A stretch of 64,000 nt of DNA from Comamonadaceae bacterium ALPHA2B. GTDB taxonomy: Bacteria > Pseudomonadota > Gammaproteobacteria > Burkholderiales > Burkholderiaceae_C. Every line of letters begins with the position of its first letter. Position 1 is the stretch's first letter. The stretch spans positions 124,001 through 188,000 of the forward strand of contig SCOE01000001.1 in NCBI GenBank assembly GCA_005503065.1, in the 5' to 3' direction. Position numbers and translations under genes: made by a program. The notes beneath the pieces were generated by a model, which worked only from the letters and a program-made list of their open reading frames with translations, made no database searches and was not told where the DNA came from. Below, one piece after another: positions 53,837 to 63,035 of this stretch.

Positions 53837-55540
53837 TCAGCCGGCGGCCGCCGCGCCCGCGGCCGCTGCCACTTCCGCGTGCAGCTCCTTCTTCGACAGC
53901 TTGCCCACCGGCGTCTTGGGCAGGGCGTCGCGCAGTTCGAGGGCCGTGGGCATCTCGTGCCTGCCGAGCCGCTCGTGCAGGAAGGCCCGAAGCGCCTCCA
54001 GCGACAGCGGTGCAGCGCCGGCCTTGAGCTTGACGTAGGCCTTGGGCGTCTGGCCGCGGTAGGCGTCGGGCAGGCCGATCACGATGACCTCCTCCACCGC
54101 GGGATGCTGGTAGATCGCCTCCTCGATGTGGCGCGGGTACACGTTGAAGCCGCTGCAGATCATCATGTCCTTGGTGCGGTCGACCAGGTAGACCCGGCCC
54201 TGCGCCGTCATGTAGCCGACGTCGCCGGTGCGCAGGTAGCCGTCGCCGTGGAAACTCTGCGCCGTCGCCTCCGGGCGCTGCCAGTAGCCAGCCATCACGT
54301 TGGGGCCGCGGATGCACAGCTCACCCCTCTCGCCCAGCGGCAACTCGCGGCCGGTCTGGGTGTCGAGGAAGAGCAGGTCGACACCGGCCACCGGCACGCC
54401 CGCCGAGCCGGTGACGTGCTCGCCGGCACCCGTCGACAGCGTGCCCACCCCGCAGGTCTCGGTCATGCCCCAGCCTTCCAGGAGGCGGCATCGCGCCTTG
54501 TCGACGAAGTGGCGATGGCTTTCCAGCGACAGCGGCGCACCGCCCGAGTTGCACAGCTTCAGCGAGCTCAGCTGTACGTGCGTCACGGCCTCGTGCGTGG
54601 CAAGCGCGACGAAGAGGGTCGGCACGCCGAAGAACACCGTGATGCGTTCGCGCTCGATCGCATCCGCGGCGCCCTGCGTGTCGAAGCGCTGGTGCAGGGT
54701 CAGTTCGGCGCCCACGCTCAGCCCGAACAGCATGTTGGCCACGAGCGAGTAGATGTGGAACAGCGGCAGCACCACGAGGAAGCGTTCCTCGCCCTCGGCC
54801 ACGAGCCCCCCGTCGAGCCACATGCCTCGCAACTGGCCCAGGGCGCTGCTCAGGTTGGCGTGCGTGAGCATCGCGCCCTTGGGGTGGCCGGTGGTGCCGC
54901 CGGTGTACTGCAGCACGGCCAGCGCCTGCAGGTCGTGGCCGGACGGTGGGCGTGTCTGCTGTACGCCGCCGCGTCCCTCGGCTGCGGCTTCGGCCGCGAG
55001 CAGGTCCGTGAAGCGGACGCACCGCGCATCGCCGCCGGCCGCGGGCGGCTGCCGGGCCGCTGCGTCGAGCCGGAAGTCGTCCACGCTGCCCAGCACCAGC
55101 GTCGACAGCCGCGTGCTGTCCAGGAAGCCTCGCATCCGGTCGGCCAGTTCGGGCACGTCCAGCGTCAGGATGAGGTCGGTGCGGCTGTCCTCGATCTTGT
55201 GGGCGAGCACGGGACCGGCGTCCAGCGGCGAGTAGTTGACCACCGTGGCGCCGGCACGCAGCACCGCGAAGAAGCCGATCACGTAGTGCGGCGTGTTGGG
55301 CAGGTACAGGCCGACGTGCGATCCGGGCCGCACGCCCAGCCGCGTGAGGGCCCGGGCGAAACGGTGGCAGGCCTCGTCGAGCTCGGCGTAGCTCAGCGCG
55401 GTGCCTTCGAAGCGCAGCGCCGTGCGCCGTGGCCACCGCGCCGACGCCCGGTCCAGCACCTCGGGGAGGACGCAGGTGGGCAGGGGCGCGTCCCAGCGGG
55501 TGCCGGGCGGGTAGGCGCCGATCCAGGGGCGTGCAGTCAT
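53837..55540 (-). CDS. AMP-dependent acyl-CoA ligase
   Basis: The protein is 567 residues. The phosphate-binding motif is LQYTGGTTGHPKGAMLTH, followed by GWGMTETCGVGTLS and YLRTGDVGYMTAQGRVYLVDRTKDMMICSGFNVYPRHIEEAI, which form the A5 and A7-A8 motifs of the adenylate-forming family. The catalytic Lys lies near the end (KTPVGKLSKKEL). It activates a carboxylic acid with ATP and coenzyme A. The layout fits medium or long-chain fatty-acid or aryl-acid ligases. It follows a LivJ-type binding protein gene by 9 bp, so the acid may be taken up by that system. Confidence 0.9.
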   Translation of the reverse strand: MTARPWIGAYPPGTRWDAPLPTCVLPEVLDRASARWPRRTALRFEGTALSYAELDEACHRFARALTRLGVRPGSHVGLYLPNTPHYVIGFFAVLRAGATVVNYSPLDAGPVLAHKIEDSRTDLILTLDVPELADRMRGFLDSTRLSTLVLGSVDDFRLDAAARQPPAAGGDARCVRFTDLLAAEAAAEGRGGVQQTRPPSGHDLQALAVLQYTGGTTGHPKGAMLTHANLSSALGQLRGMWLDGGLVAEGEERFLVVLPLFHIYSLVANMLFGLSVGAELTLHQRFDTQGAADAIERERITVFFGVPTLFVALATHEAVTHVQLSSLKLCNSGGAPLSLESHRHFVDKARCRLLEGWGMTETCGVGTLSTGAGEHVTGSAGVPVAGVDLLFLDTQTGRELPLGERGELCIRGPNVMAGYWQRPEATAQSFHGDGYLRTGDVGYMTAQGRVYLVDRTKDMMICSGFNVYPRHIEEAIYQHPAVEEVIVIGLPDAYRGQTPKAYVKLKAGAAPLSLEALRAFLHERLGRHEMPTALELRDALPKTPVGKLSKKELHAEVAAAAGAAAAG

Positions 55541-55549
55541 GGTGCGTCC

Positions 55550-56803
55550 TCAGGCCGGCGGGCGCTCCATCTGGCAGGTGGTGGGCTGCATGCTCTCGGC
55601 CGGGCTCCAGACCTTTTCGGAGCGGAAGCCGTAGCCGGTGCGTTCGGCCTCGTACTTCACGCCCGGGCTGCCCTTCTTCGCCCAGATGCCCAGGTACAGC
55701 GGCGCCTGCAGCTGGTGGTCGTCCCTGCGCATCTCGACCTCGCCCATGGGGCTCCTGTACTTCATGCCCTCCAGCGCGAAGGCGACCTTCCTGGGGTCCG
55801 TGGACTTCGCCTTGCGCATCGCCTCGCGCAGCATGTGCATGCTGTTCCAGTGCGCGGCGTAGATGAAGTCCTCGCCGTGCTTGTCCTTGTACGCCACCGC
55901 GATCTTCTCCAGCTCGGGGGTGGGCGCGTTGGAACCCCAGTTCCAGATCACGCCGACCTTGTCCGCGCCCCACGATCCCATCTGGGTCGGAATGCCCGGG
56001 TTGTTGGCGTTCATGGTGTAGAAGTTGATGTTCAGTCCGTAGTCGCGCGCCGCCTTGAGCAGCAGCCCCAGGTCGCTGCCCCAGTTGGAGGTGATGACCG
56101 TGTCGGCGCCCGACGACGCGATGCTGGCGACATAGGGCGCGAAGTCGCGCACGGTGGCGATCGGTACGTACTGCTCGCCCACGATCTCGACGTCGGGCCG
56201 CTTCCTCGCCAGGTACGCACGCGCGGCCTTCGCGGTCTGCTGGCCGTGGGTGTAGTTCTGGTTCAGCAGGAAGACTTTCTTCACCTCGGGCTTGCCCTGC
56301 AGATAGGACGTGAGCGCTTCGATCTTCATCTCGCTCGACGGGTAGAAGCGGAAGTGCCAGAAGTTGCACTTGTCGTTGGTCAGCCCCGGGTCCATGGCCG
56401 AATAGTTGAGGTAGACCATGGCGCTGTTGGGATCGCGTTTGGTCTGCTTGTTGATGGCGTCGACCAGCGCGAAGGCCACGCCCGAGCCCCCGCCCTGCGT
56501 CACGTAGTGGATGTTCTGGTCGTAGGCCGCGCGCAGCACGTTGGTGCTTTCCTGCGGCGTGCCCTTGCCGTCGAAGGGGACGACCTCGAACTTCGGATCC
56601 TGCGGGCCGGACGACGCGTTGAGCTGGCTCACGACGTCACGCAACTGGGCGAGCGAGCCCATCCCGGTCTGCGCGAAGGGGCCCGACAGCACTTCGACGA
56701 AGGCGATCTTGACGGTCTCGGCGGCCCCGGCGAGCGAACCGGCGGCCAGGGCCGCGACGCACAGGGCCGCGCGGGCCGTGCGAGCGATGACGAAACGAGG
56801 CAT
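55550..56803 (-). CDS. LivJ-type ABC transporter substrate-binding protein
   Basis: The protein is 417 residues. The signal peptide ends LAGA-AE (about 27). The mature part follows the branched-chain amino acid/amide-binding (Peripla_BP_6) fold: VKIAFVEVLSGPFAQTGMGSLAQLRDVVSQLN, KVFLLNQNYTHGQQTAKAARAYLARKRPDVEIVG, FAPYVASIASSGADTVITSNWGSDLGLLLKAARDYG. Relatives bind aromatic or other carboxylic acids as well as amino acids. The permease and ATPase genes are not in this window. It is first of a two-gene unit with the acyl-CoA ligase. Confidence 0.9.
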   Translation of the reverse strand: MPRFVIARTARAALCVAALAAGSLAGAAETVKIAFVEVLSGPFAQTGMGSLAQLRDVVSQLNASSGPQDPKFEVVPFDGKGTPQESTNVLRAAYDQNIHYVTQGGGSGVAFALVDAINKQTKRDPNSAMVYLNYSAMDPGLTNDKCNFWHFRFYPSSEMKIEALTSYLQGKPEVKKVFLLNQNYTHGQQTAKAARAYLARKRPDVEIVGEQYVPIATVRDFAPYVASIASSGADTVITSNWGSDLGLLLKAARDYGLNINFYTMNANNPGIPTQMGSWGADKVGVIWNWGSNAPTPELEKIAVAYKDKHGEDFIYAAHWNSMHMLREAMRKAKSTDPRKVAFALEGMKYRSPMGEVEMRRDDHQLQAPLYLGIWAKKGSPGVKYEAERTGYGFRSEKVWSPAESMQPTTCQMERPPA

Positions 56804-57023
56804 GTCTGTCTCCACGCGCCGGCGCGGGCCGGCGCACGTTGGTCGATGAAGGAAGCCGCTTCTTCGTGGGCGGCCGGCCTTCATCCTAGGGACAGTCGGG
56901 CCGATGCCGTTGACCCAGCGGCTGCCATCTCTTGACCCAGCCGCAGGCGGTGGCGGCAACGATGTCGCAGGCGACGCGATGGATGGATGCCGGCGGGCGC
57001 CGCCGCCGGCCCGGGGCGCGTGC

Positions 57024-58283
57024 TCAGGCCGCCCGCTGCCAGCGCCGCGGCGGCACCTCGCGCCACGGCTCGCCGGATTCGACCGGCTCGCGCGCCAGCC
57101 GCAGGCAGACCATCGCGATCCACAGCAGCGACAGGCCGATCTGCGCATCGCGCAGCGCCGAGTTCACGCTCGTGGCCATCAGGAGGATGAGCATGGCCGC
57201 GAAGGCGATGCGGCCGGTCAGGTCGGGCCGCTTCCAGCCCTGCCAGACCCCCGTGAGCACGATCGCCAGCAGCGCCAGCAGGCCCGGAAAGCCGGTCTGC
57301 GAGCCCATCCACAGGTAATCGTTGTGCGGCATGTTGTAGTCGGCCAGCAGGGCCGGGCCGCGCAGGCGCCATTCGCTGTTCCAGGCACCGATGCCCCAGC
57401 CGGCCAGCGGCTTCTCCAGGATCATGCGCGCCGTTTCGGTGTACATGTAGTAGCGCACCACCCAGCTGCCTTCGGACACCGCGCCCGCCTTGGCGGCTTC
57501 GATCTCCTGCACGCCGGTGGCCAGCTTCTGCTCGATGAAGGGCGGCGCGTTCCAGGCCGCCGCGCCCACGAGCACGCCGCCCACGGCCAGGGCGATGAGC
57601 AGCGCGCGCCATTGGCGACGCCACTGGTGCACGCAGACGGCAGGCAGCACCACCAGCAACGCCAGCAGCGAGGTGCGCGACATGAGGTTGAAATTGATGA
57701 TGACCACCGTGACGGCCGTCACGCCGAAGGCCAGCAGCGCCGCGCCCGGTCGATGCCGGGTCATCCACAGCAGCCCGCAGGCCGCGGCGCCCGCGCCCAG
57801 CACCGTGAAGAGCAGCGCGTTGTTGATCGACTTGTTGCCGACCAGGAAGATCACGCTGCGGAACAGGTTGGGCGGCACCGAGGGCGTGTGGCCGCTGAAG
57901 ACGATGCCGTAGAACACCACGATGTAGGCGATGTTCACCACCGCGATGCCCAGGAAGCCGCGGATCGCCCACACCGCCTCTTCGCGCGTGAGCGCCAGCG
58001 CCATCAGCATCGTGGCCGTGAGCCGCAGGCCGTGCCAGAGGTTGACCGGCGTCTCGTCGTAGTGGGGGCCGAAGGCCAGCACCGCCAGCTGCCACGCCAG
58101 GAAGGCCATCACCGGCCACCACAGCGGATGCTGACGCACGCGCGCCGCGCGCTCGCGCCAGTCGCCGGCCGCCAGCATGGCCAGCAGCAGCAGGAAGAAG
58201 CCAAGGTAGTTCACGCCGACCGGCATGAAGACCACCGCGCCCCACAGGCACGCTGCGGCGCGGGGGAGGAGAAGTCTGCGCAT
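57024..58283 (-). CDS. O-antigen ligase/polymerase family membrane protein
   Basis: The protein is 419 residues with about ten to twelve membrane spans. The large periplasmic loop contains ARMILEKPLAGWGIGAWNSEWR and NMPHNDYLWMGSQTGFPGLLALLAIVL, the Wzy_C signature (GxG, HNxY/D). Such proteins join polysaccharide units to lipid A core or to proteins (WaaL, PglL) or polymerise them. Which one is not clear, because no other polysaccharide genes are here. The C-terminus is short and cytoplasmic. Confidence 0.85.
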   Translation of the reverse strand: MRRLLLPRAAACLWGAVVFMPVGVNYLGFFLLLLAMLAAGDWRERAARVRQHPLWWPVMAFLAWQLAVLAFGPHYDETPVNLWHGLRLTATMLMALALTREEAVWAIRGFLGIAVVNIAYIVVFYGIVFSGHTPSVPPNLFRSVIFLVGNKSINNALLFTVLGAGAAACGLLWMTRHRPGAALLAFGVTAVTVVIINFNLMSRTSLLALLVVLPAVCVHQWRRQWRALLIALAVGGVLVGAAAWNAPPFIEQKLATGVQEIEAAKAGAVSEGSWVVRYYMYTETARMILEKPLAGWGIGAWNSEWRLRGPALLADYNMPHNDYLWMGSQTGFPGLLALLAIVLTGVWQGWKRPDLTGRIAFAAMLILLMATSVNSALRDAQIGLSLLWIAMVCLRLAREPVESGEPWREVPPRRWQRAA

Positions 58284-58320
58284 GTTGGCCGCGATTCTAG
58301 GCGGTGCCCCTCTCGGGTCT

Positions 58321-58373
58321 GCTATCGAAAACGTAGCTGACCCGCCAGTCAGCGCGGGCGCTGGCGGCCGATT
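58321..58373 (-). repeat. 53-bp dispersed repeat, copy 6
   Basis: Read on the minus strand it begins AATCGGCCGCCAGCGCCCGC and ends GCTACGTTTTCGATAGC. It lies in the gap between the histidine kinase and the O-antigen-ligase-like gene, and an internal CCGCCAG/CTGGCGG stem could act as a transcript 3' structure. Confidence 0.8.
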
Positions 58374-58410
58374 CGATGCATGAGGTTTCGGGCGCGTGCC
58401 GGCCCGCGCC

Positions 58411-59601
58411 TCAGCCGCCCCTCGGCAGTTCGATGACGAAGCTCGCGCCGCCGCCGGGGCGGTCTTCGCAGCGCACCTGGCCGCCGTGGCGTTCCACGAT
58501 CGACTTGACCAGCGCCAGCCCCAGCCCCACGCCGCCCTCGCGCTCGCTGGCGCCCGGCAGGCGGTAGAAGGGCTCGAAGATGCGCTCGCGCAGCGCGGCC
58601 GGCACGCCGGGACCGCGGTCGTTCACGCGCACCACGGCGCGCGTGCCGTCGGCGCTGGCGGCCAGTTGCGCCTCGATCGGCGTGCCGTCGCCGTAGCGGC
58701 GCGCGTTCTCCAGCAGGTTGCGCACCGCGCGGCGCAGCAGGCGCGGCACGCCCCGCACCGTGAGCGCGGCCACGTCGGTGCCCTCGGCGATGTCCAGGTC
58801 GGCCTCGACGCGGGCGCATTCCTCCGCGGCCAGTCCCATCAGGTCGACGGTCTCGACGGTCCCCATGTCGGCCTCGCGCGCATCGAGGCGGCTGGACAGC
58901 AGGATCTCGTCGATCAGCTGGTCCAGCTCGGCGATGTTGCGCGAGATCTCGGCCTTGGCCGTGGGGCTCGGGGTCTCGCCCATCAGTTCGAGGCCCATGC
59001 GGATGCGGGTCAGCGGCGAACGCAGCTCGTGCGAGGCGTTGGCCAGCAGCGACTTGTGCGAGCGGATCAGCTGCTCGACGCGCGTCGCCGCGTCGTTGAA
59101 GCGCCGCGCCAGGTCGGCCACCTCGTCCTCGCCGTCGTCGCGCGCGCGGGCGCTCAGGTCGCCCTCGCCGAAGCGCTGCACGCTGCGCTGCACGCTCTCC
59201 AGCCGCTGCGTGAGGCGGCGCACGATCGGGAACAGGCCCAGTGCCGTCGCCAGCCCCACCATGCCCAGCAGCCAGAAGATGCCGGTGCGCGGGTCCAGCC
59301 AGGGCGGCGGCGAGGGGCGCCGGTCGCCGCGCGGGCCCAGCTCCATCACGAACTGCTGGCCGTTGTTGAGCGTGATGGTGAACTCCAGCGGCTCGCCCGG
59401 CCGGCTGGTGCGCAGCGATTTGCCGGTGCCGATGAGCTGGTCCTGCGTGTCTCGCAGCGTCACGTCGCGCGGCAACGGCTGCGTGCGCTGCTCGTCGGCC
59501 TCGCGCCAGGCCCACCCCGCCGCGATCACGACCACGGCCACCCCGGCCAGCACGGCCAGCCAGATGCGCACGTAGAGGTGGCGGGTGAAAAGCTTGATCA
59601 T
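58411..59601 (-). CDS. EnvZ-type sensor histidine kinase
   Basis: The protein is 396 residues. Membrane spans at about 13-30 and 107-125 flank a short periplasmic domain (31-106, QQFVMELGPRGDRRP). A HAMP domain follows (126-180), then the phospho-acceptor His191 in NASHELRSPLTRIRM, an N box NLLENARRYGDG, G1 NDRGPGVP and G2 GGVGLGLALV. It should phosphorylate the OmpR-type regulator encoded upstream (59745-60464) on the same strand. The 143-bp gap between them contains a strong hairpin. The stimulus is unknown. Confidence 0.92.
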   Translation of the reverse strand: MIKLFTRHLYVRIWLAVLAGVAVVVIAAGWAWREADEQRTQPLPRDVTLRDTQDQLIGTGKSLRTSRPGEPLEFTITLNNGQQFVMELGPRGDRRPSPPPWLDPRTGIFWLLGMVGLATALGLFPIVRRLTQRLESVQRSVQRFGEGDLSARARDDGEDEVADLARRFNDAATRVEQLIRSHKSLLANASHELRSPLTRIRMGLELMGETPSPTAKAEISRNIAELDQLIDEILLSSRLDAREADMGTVETVDLMGLAAEECARVEADLDIAEGTDVAALTVRGVPRLLRRAVRNLLENARRYGDGTPIEAQLAASADGTRAVVRVNDRGPGVPAALRERIFEPFYRLPGASEREGGVGLGLALVKSIVERHGGQVRCEDRPGGGASFVIELPRGG

Positions 59602-59660
59602 CGGATGCGAGGCGGGCGGAGACGGAAGGTGGGGTACGAGCGTGACGATGTGTTGACGAA

Positions 59661-59720
59661 CCGTTCGGCCTGAGCCTGTCGAAGGCGGGACCGGGGCTTC
59701 GACAGGCTCAGCCCGAACGG
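59661..59720. repeat. GAGCCTGTCGAAG palindrome between regulator and kinase genes
   Basis: The arms at 59661-59684 and 59697-59720 are complementary over 24 bp with one mismatch, around a 12-bp loop. They contain TGAGCCTGTCGAAG and CTTCGACAGGCTCA as at 36811-36850. The element lies inside the regulator-kinase transcription unit, where the hairpin could lower kinase expression relative to the regulator or stabilise the upstream message. Confidence 0.85.
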
Positions 59721-59744
59721 GCGGGGTGTGGCGCTGGGTCTGAA

Positions 59745-60464
59745 TCAATCCTGCTGCTTGGCGAACACGTAGCCCACGCCGCGCACCGTCAGGATGCGCT
59801 TGGGGTTCTTGGGGTCGGCCTCGATGGCGGCGCGGATGCGGCCCATGTGCACGTCGATGCTGCGGTCGAAGGCCTCCAGCTCGCGGCCGCGCACGGCCTC
59901 CATGATCTGGTCGCGCGTGAGCACGCGGCCGGCGCGCTCGGCCATGGTCACCAGCAGGTCGAACTGGTAGGACGTGAGTTCGGCCTGCTGGCCGGCCACC
60001 GTCACGGTGCGGGCGTCGCGGTCGATCTCGAGCGAGCCGAAGCGGATCAGCGTCGCCGGCGCCGCCGCGGCGGCCTGCGCGCCTTCGCCCCGGCGGCGCA
60101 GCACGGCGCGGATGCGCGCCAGCAGCTCGCGCGGCTCGAAGGGCTTGGGCAGGTAGTCGTCGGCGCCCAGCTCCAGGCCGATGATGCGGTCCATCGGGTC
60201 GCCCTTGGCCGTCAGCATCAGCACGGGCACCTTGGCCTGCGCACCGGGCAGCGCGCGGATGCGGCGGCACACGTCCAGCCCGTCGGTGTCGGGCAGCATG
60301 AGGTCGAGGATCACCAGATCGGGCGTGCGGGCCTGCAACTGTTCGAGGCCCTTGGCGCCGTCGCCGGCGTGCACCACCTCGAAGCCCGACTGCGTGAGGT
60401 ATTCGCTCACCATCTGCGCCAGGCGCGCGTCGTCTTCGATCATCAGGAGTTGAGGCGTCGTCAT
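59745..60464 (-). CDS. OmpR-family response regulator
   Basis: The protein is 239 residues. The receiver domain has Asp10-Asp12 (MIEDDAR), the phospho-acceptor Asp54 (ILDLMLPDTDG) and Lys107 (YLPKPFEPREL). The winged-helix output domain follows (RFGSLEIDRDARTVTV, LTSYQFDLLVTMAERAGRVLTRDQIME, VDVHMGRIR, RGVGYVF). It resembles the OmpR/RstA branch. The ATG at 60464 gives the canonical start. It pairs with the histidine kinase downstream. Confidence 0.93.
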   Translation of the reverse strand: MTTPQLLMIEDDARLAQMVSEYLTQSGFEVVHAGDGAKGLEQLQARTPDLVILDLMLPDTDGLDVCRRIRALPGAQAKVPVLMLTAKGDPMDRIIGLELGADDYLPKPFEPRELLARIRAVLRRRGEGAQAAAAAPATLIRFGSLEIDRDARTVTVAGQQAELTSYQFDLLVTMAERAGRVLTRDQIMEAVRGRELEAFDRSIDVHMGRIRAAIEADPKNPKRILTVRGVGYVFAKQQD

Positions 60465-60578
60465 GCGGTCTCTTCTTTCTTCGCGGCCTGCTTTGCCAGG
60501 CCGAATGCACTCATGCTGCCTGCGTGCGGGCAAGCGGGCTTGAATGCCCTGTAAAGCTGCCGTAAAGCGCAGCGGCGT

Positions 60579-62219
60579 TCAGGCCCGGCTTGCTTCGAAA
60601 AGCATAGCGCCCTGCGCCCGATCCACGGGCGTTGCGGGCATGTTCTGCTCGAGAAGTGCATCGAGCGCCGCATCCTGCAGCTGCGGATGGGCGCGCTGTG
60701 CCTCGTCGCGGATCTGCGCCGCCAGCGTGCGCAGCTGCGCCACGCAGCCGCGCACCCGGGCCTGGAACTCGCGGCTGTCGGTGCAGGGCCGGCGCAGGCT
60801 GGCATTGAGCTCGGCGAACCACGGCAGCGAGGCCTGGTCCAGCATCGCCGGCGGGTTGGCGCGCTCGCTCACCGCCGACCAGGCCCGCAGGAAGGCCTGC
60901 ATCGCGATGTTCAGCTGCTGACAGTGCTGCAGTTCCTCGCGCAGGTTGCCCAGCGACGCGAGGTCGGTGAGCCGTTCCTGGAAAAACAGCTGCGACAGCA
61001 CGCCCCAGTAGTAGGTGTAGTCCCAGATCACCTTCACCGGCAGCACCTCCGGGTCGCCGAAGAGCGGGTACTGGTCCTGGTAGAGCGCCAGCGTGCTTTC
61101 GTAGAAGGAGTGGTAGATCTGGTCGTACAGCTGCGCCCGTGCATCCACCGAGCGCCCCGCGCGGTCGTGCCCGATCAGGTCGCAGATGAAGGTGTTGCTC
61201 ATCGCGATGAAGTCGCTGCCCGGCGAATAGAACGGGTCGAGGAAGAGCCCCGCCTCGCCCGTCAGCGCCCAGCGATCGCCGCTGAAGACCTGCTTGCAGC
61301 CGTACGAGAACTTGCGGAAGAACATGAAGTCCTGCAGCAGGTGGCGCTTGCCGTCGAGCGCGTCGAACAGGCGCGGCTGGTAGGTGCGGAACCAGTCCAT
61401 CGCCTTGTCGAAGCTGTCCATCGTGTCCAGCGGATGCAGCTTGGGATCGGCCACGATGCCCACCGAGTGCGAGCCCGAGGCCAGCGGGATCAGCCACACC
61501 CAGTAGCCGGCTCCGCACAGGTGGTTGGTCGACAGCCAGCGCCGGCCCTCGGGCTCGCAGCGGGCGCGCCAGTCCGGGTCGTCGCTCCAGTCGTCGATGG
61601 CGATGCGCTCGCCGATGCGGAACCACACCGCGTTGGCGTCGTGCGCGTTCGGCTCGGCCAGGCCCAGCTTGCGCTTGAGCAGCCCGGCGCGCCCGCAGGC
61701 GTCGATGAGCCAGCGGCACTCGGCCTCGTGCGCTTCGCCGTTCTCGGTCCAGCCGATGCGGTGCCCGCCCGCGGCGGCATCGAGCGAGATGCTGCGCACC
61801 AGCGCGTTGTCGACGAAGCGCACGCCGCGCGCGGCGGCCTCCTCGCCGAGGTAGTTCTCGAAGATGCCGCGGTCGATCTGGTAGCTGGGCGTGGCCAGCA
61901 CGCGGCTGGCGCCGATCTCCGTCACGCGGTCGATGTCGCGCCGGCCCTCGCTGAAGAAGAAGCGGAAGCCGAACTTGCGCAGCTGCGCGCTGTCCAGGTG
62001 GTCCTTCAGGCCCAGCACCGTGTCGAAATAGTGCGCGCCGATCTCCACCGACGACTCGCCCACCTTGTGCGCCGCGTGCGGCACCGGGTGCGCCCGGCGC
62101 TCCAGCACCAGCACGTCGATGCCCTCGAAGCGCTGCTTGAGCTGCAGCGCGAGCGTGAGGCCCGCCAGCCCGCCGCCCATGATGATCACGTCGTGGTGGT
62201 CGAGGGCGGCATCGGTCAT
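60579..62219 (-). CDS. Tryptophan-halogenase-like flavoprotein
   Basis: The protein is 546 residues. The FAD motif GGGLAG is at 15-20, Lys52 is in HKVGESSVE, and WVWLIP at 240-245 fits the WxWxIP motif of flavin-dependent halogenases. FLDPFYSPGSDFIAMSN continues the family pattern. Halogenase-like proteins of this kind occur in aryl-polyene, xanthomonadin and flexirubin gene clusters, where most have not been shown to halogenate. It is followed upstream by two ketosynthase-family genes on the same strand, which supports a pigment pathway. The last codons lie in a 53-bp repeat. Confidence 0.8.
   Translation of the reverse strand: MTDAALDHHDVIIMGGGLAGLTLALQLKQRFEGIDVLVLERRAHPVPHAAHKVGESSVEIGAHYFDTVLGLKDHLDSAQLRKFGFRFFFSEGRRDIDRVTEIGASRVLATPSYQIDRGIFENYLGEEAAARGVRFVDNALVRSISLDAAAGGHRIGWTENGEAHEAECRWLIDACGRAGLLKRKLGLAEPNAHDANAVWFRIGERIAIDDWSDDPDWRARCEPEGRRWLSTNHLCGAGYWVWLIPLASGSHSVGIVADPKLHPLDTMDSFDKAMDWFRTYQPRLFDALDGKRHLLQDFMFFRKFSYGCKQVFSGDRWALTGEAGLFLDPFYSPGSDFIAMSNTFICDLIGHDRAGRSVDARAQLYDQIYHSFYESTLALYQDQYPLFGDPEVLPVKVIWDYTYYWGVLSQLFFQERLTDLASLGNLREELQHCQQLNIAMQAFLRAWSAVSERANPPAMLDQASLPWFAELNASLRRPCTDSREFQARVRGCVAQLRTLAAQIRDEAQRAHPQLQDAALDALLEQNMPATPVDRAQGAMLFEASRA
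60592..60644 (-). repeat. 53-bp dispersed repeat, degenerate copy 7 in a coding end
   Basis: The hairpin end GCTATGCTTTTCGAAGC and part of the GC-rich middle (CGCCCGTGGATCGGGCGCA) are recognisable, while the far end is not. It overlaps the C-terminal codons of the halogenase-like gene. Confidence 0.5.
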
Positions 62220-62228
62220 GGGCGAGTC

Positions 62229-63035
62229 CTAGGCGGGTCGGAGGGTCAGTTCGAGCGCGAGCTGCGGCGACAGCGGCATGCGCAGCGGCGGGCTGTCGGG
62301 CCCCAGCGTGGCCAGGGCCTCGAAGAGCGGCAGCAGGTCGGAGATCGCGTTGGGCGGCAGCGCCTGCGCCGCGGCCGATTGCAGCGGAGCGCGGGCGGCG
62401 GGGCCGTGCACCAGCGTCCAGTCGACGGCCGCCACCGTGCGCTCGGTGCGCTCCGGCGCGAGCACGAAGCCGCCGGCCAGCAGGCCTTCGCTCACGTGCA
62501 CCTGCTTGAGCGGGCCTACCGCCTCGGCGTCGAAGCCCACCACCAGCAGCGGCTGCGCGTCGGCCGCGCACTGGGCAGCAGCCTCCAGCAGCGCGGCGGC
62601 GAAGGTGTTGTCGAAGGCGCTGAGCGAGTTGCTGGCCTGCTGGCAGCCGGTGCCGATGGTCCAGTAGCCCACCGCGGCGTTGTGCACCGAGTTGTGGAAC
62701 TTGATCGGCGACAACTGCGTGGGCGCCGTGGCCAGCGTGGCGCACATGTAGTCGTTGATGGCCAGGTCGCCATGCGCCGACGCGAAGACGCAGGGCAGGT
62801 CGGCCGCCGCGCGGCCCGAGGCCGCAACGCTGGCGCCGGCCACTTCGAGCGCCAGCGCCACCGTGTCGGGCGCCCGCCGGCGTTCGGCCGGGGCCAGCAC
62901 CTGCGGCGACGGGCGCTTGGCCGGCGGGTCGGCCGGCGCGCCTTCGCCGCGGAAGGCGGCGCGGGCGACGTCCCAGCCGGGCAGGGTGGGGGCCCAGAAC
63001 GCCAGCCCTTCGATATACAGCGTCGGCGCGCTCAT
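62229..63035 (-). CDS. Ketosynthase-like chain-length-factor-type protein
   Basis: The protein is 268 residues. It resembles the beta-ketoacyl synthase N-terminal-like domain found as a short partner protein in aryl-polyene clusters: LPCVFASAHGDLAINDYMCATLA, PTQLSPIKFHNSVHNAAVGYWTIGTGCQQASNSLSAFDNTFAAALLEA. The usual active-site Cys region is TGCQQASNS, but the second catalytic half of a full ketosynthase is missing, so it probably acts as a chain-length or scaffold partner. Its start overlaps the end of the ketosynthase gene upstream (ATGA). Confidence 0.8.
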   Translation of the reverse strand: MSAPTLYIEGLAFWAPTLPGWDVARAAFRGEGAPADPPAKRPSPQVLAPAERRRAPDTVALALEVAGASVAASGRAAADLPCVFASAHGDLAINDYMCATLATAPTQLSPIKFHNSVHNAAVGYWTIGTGCQQASNSLSAFDNTFAAALLEAAAQCAADAQPLLVVGFDAEAVGPLKQVHVSEGLLAGGFVLAPERTERTVAAVDWTLVHGPAARAPLQSAAAQALPPNAISDLLPLFEALATLGPDSPPLRMPLSPQLALELTLRPA

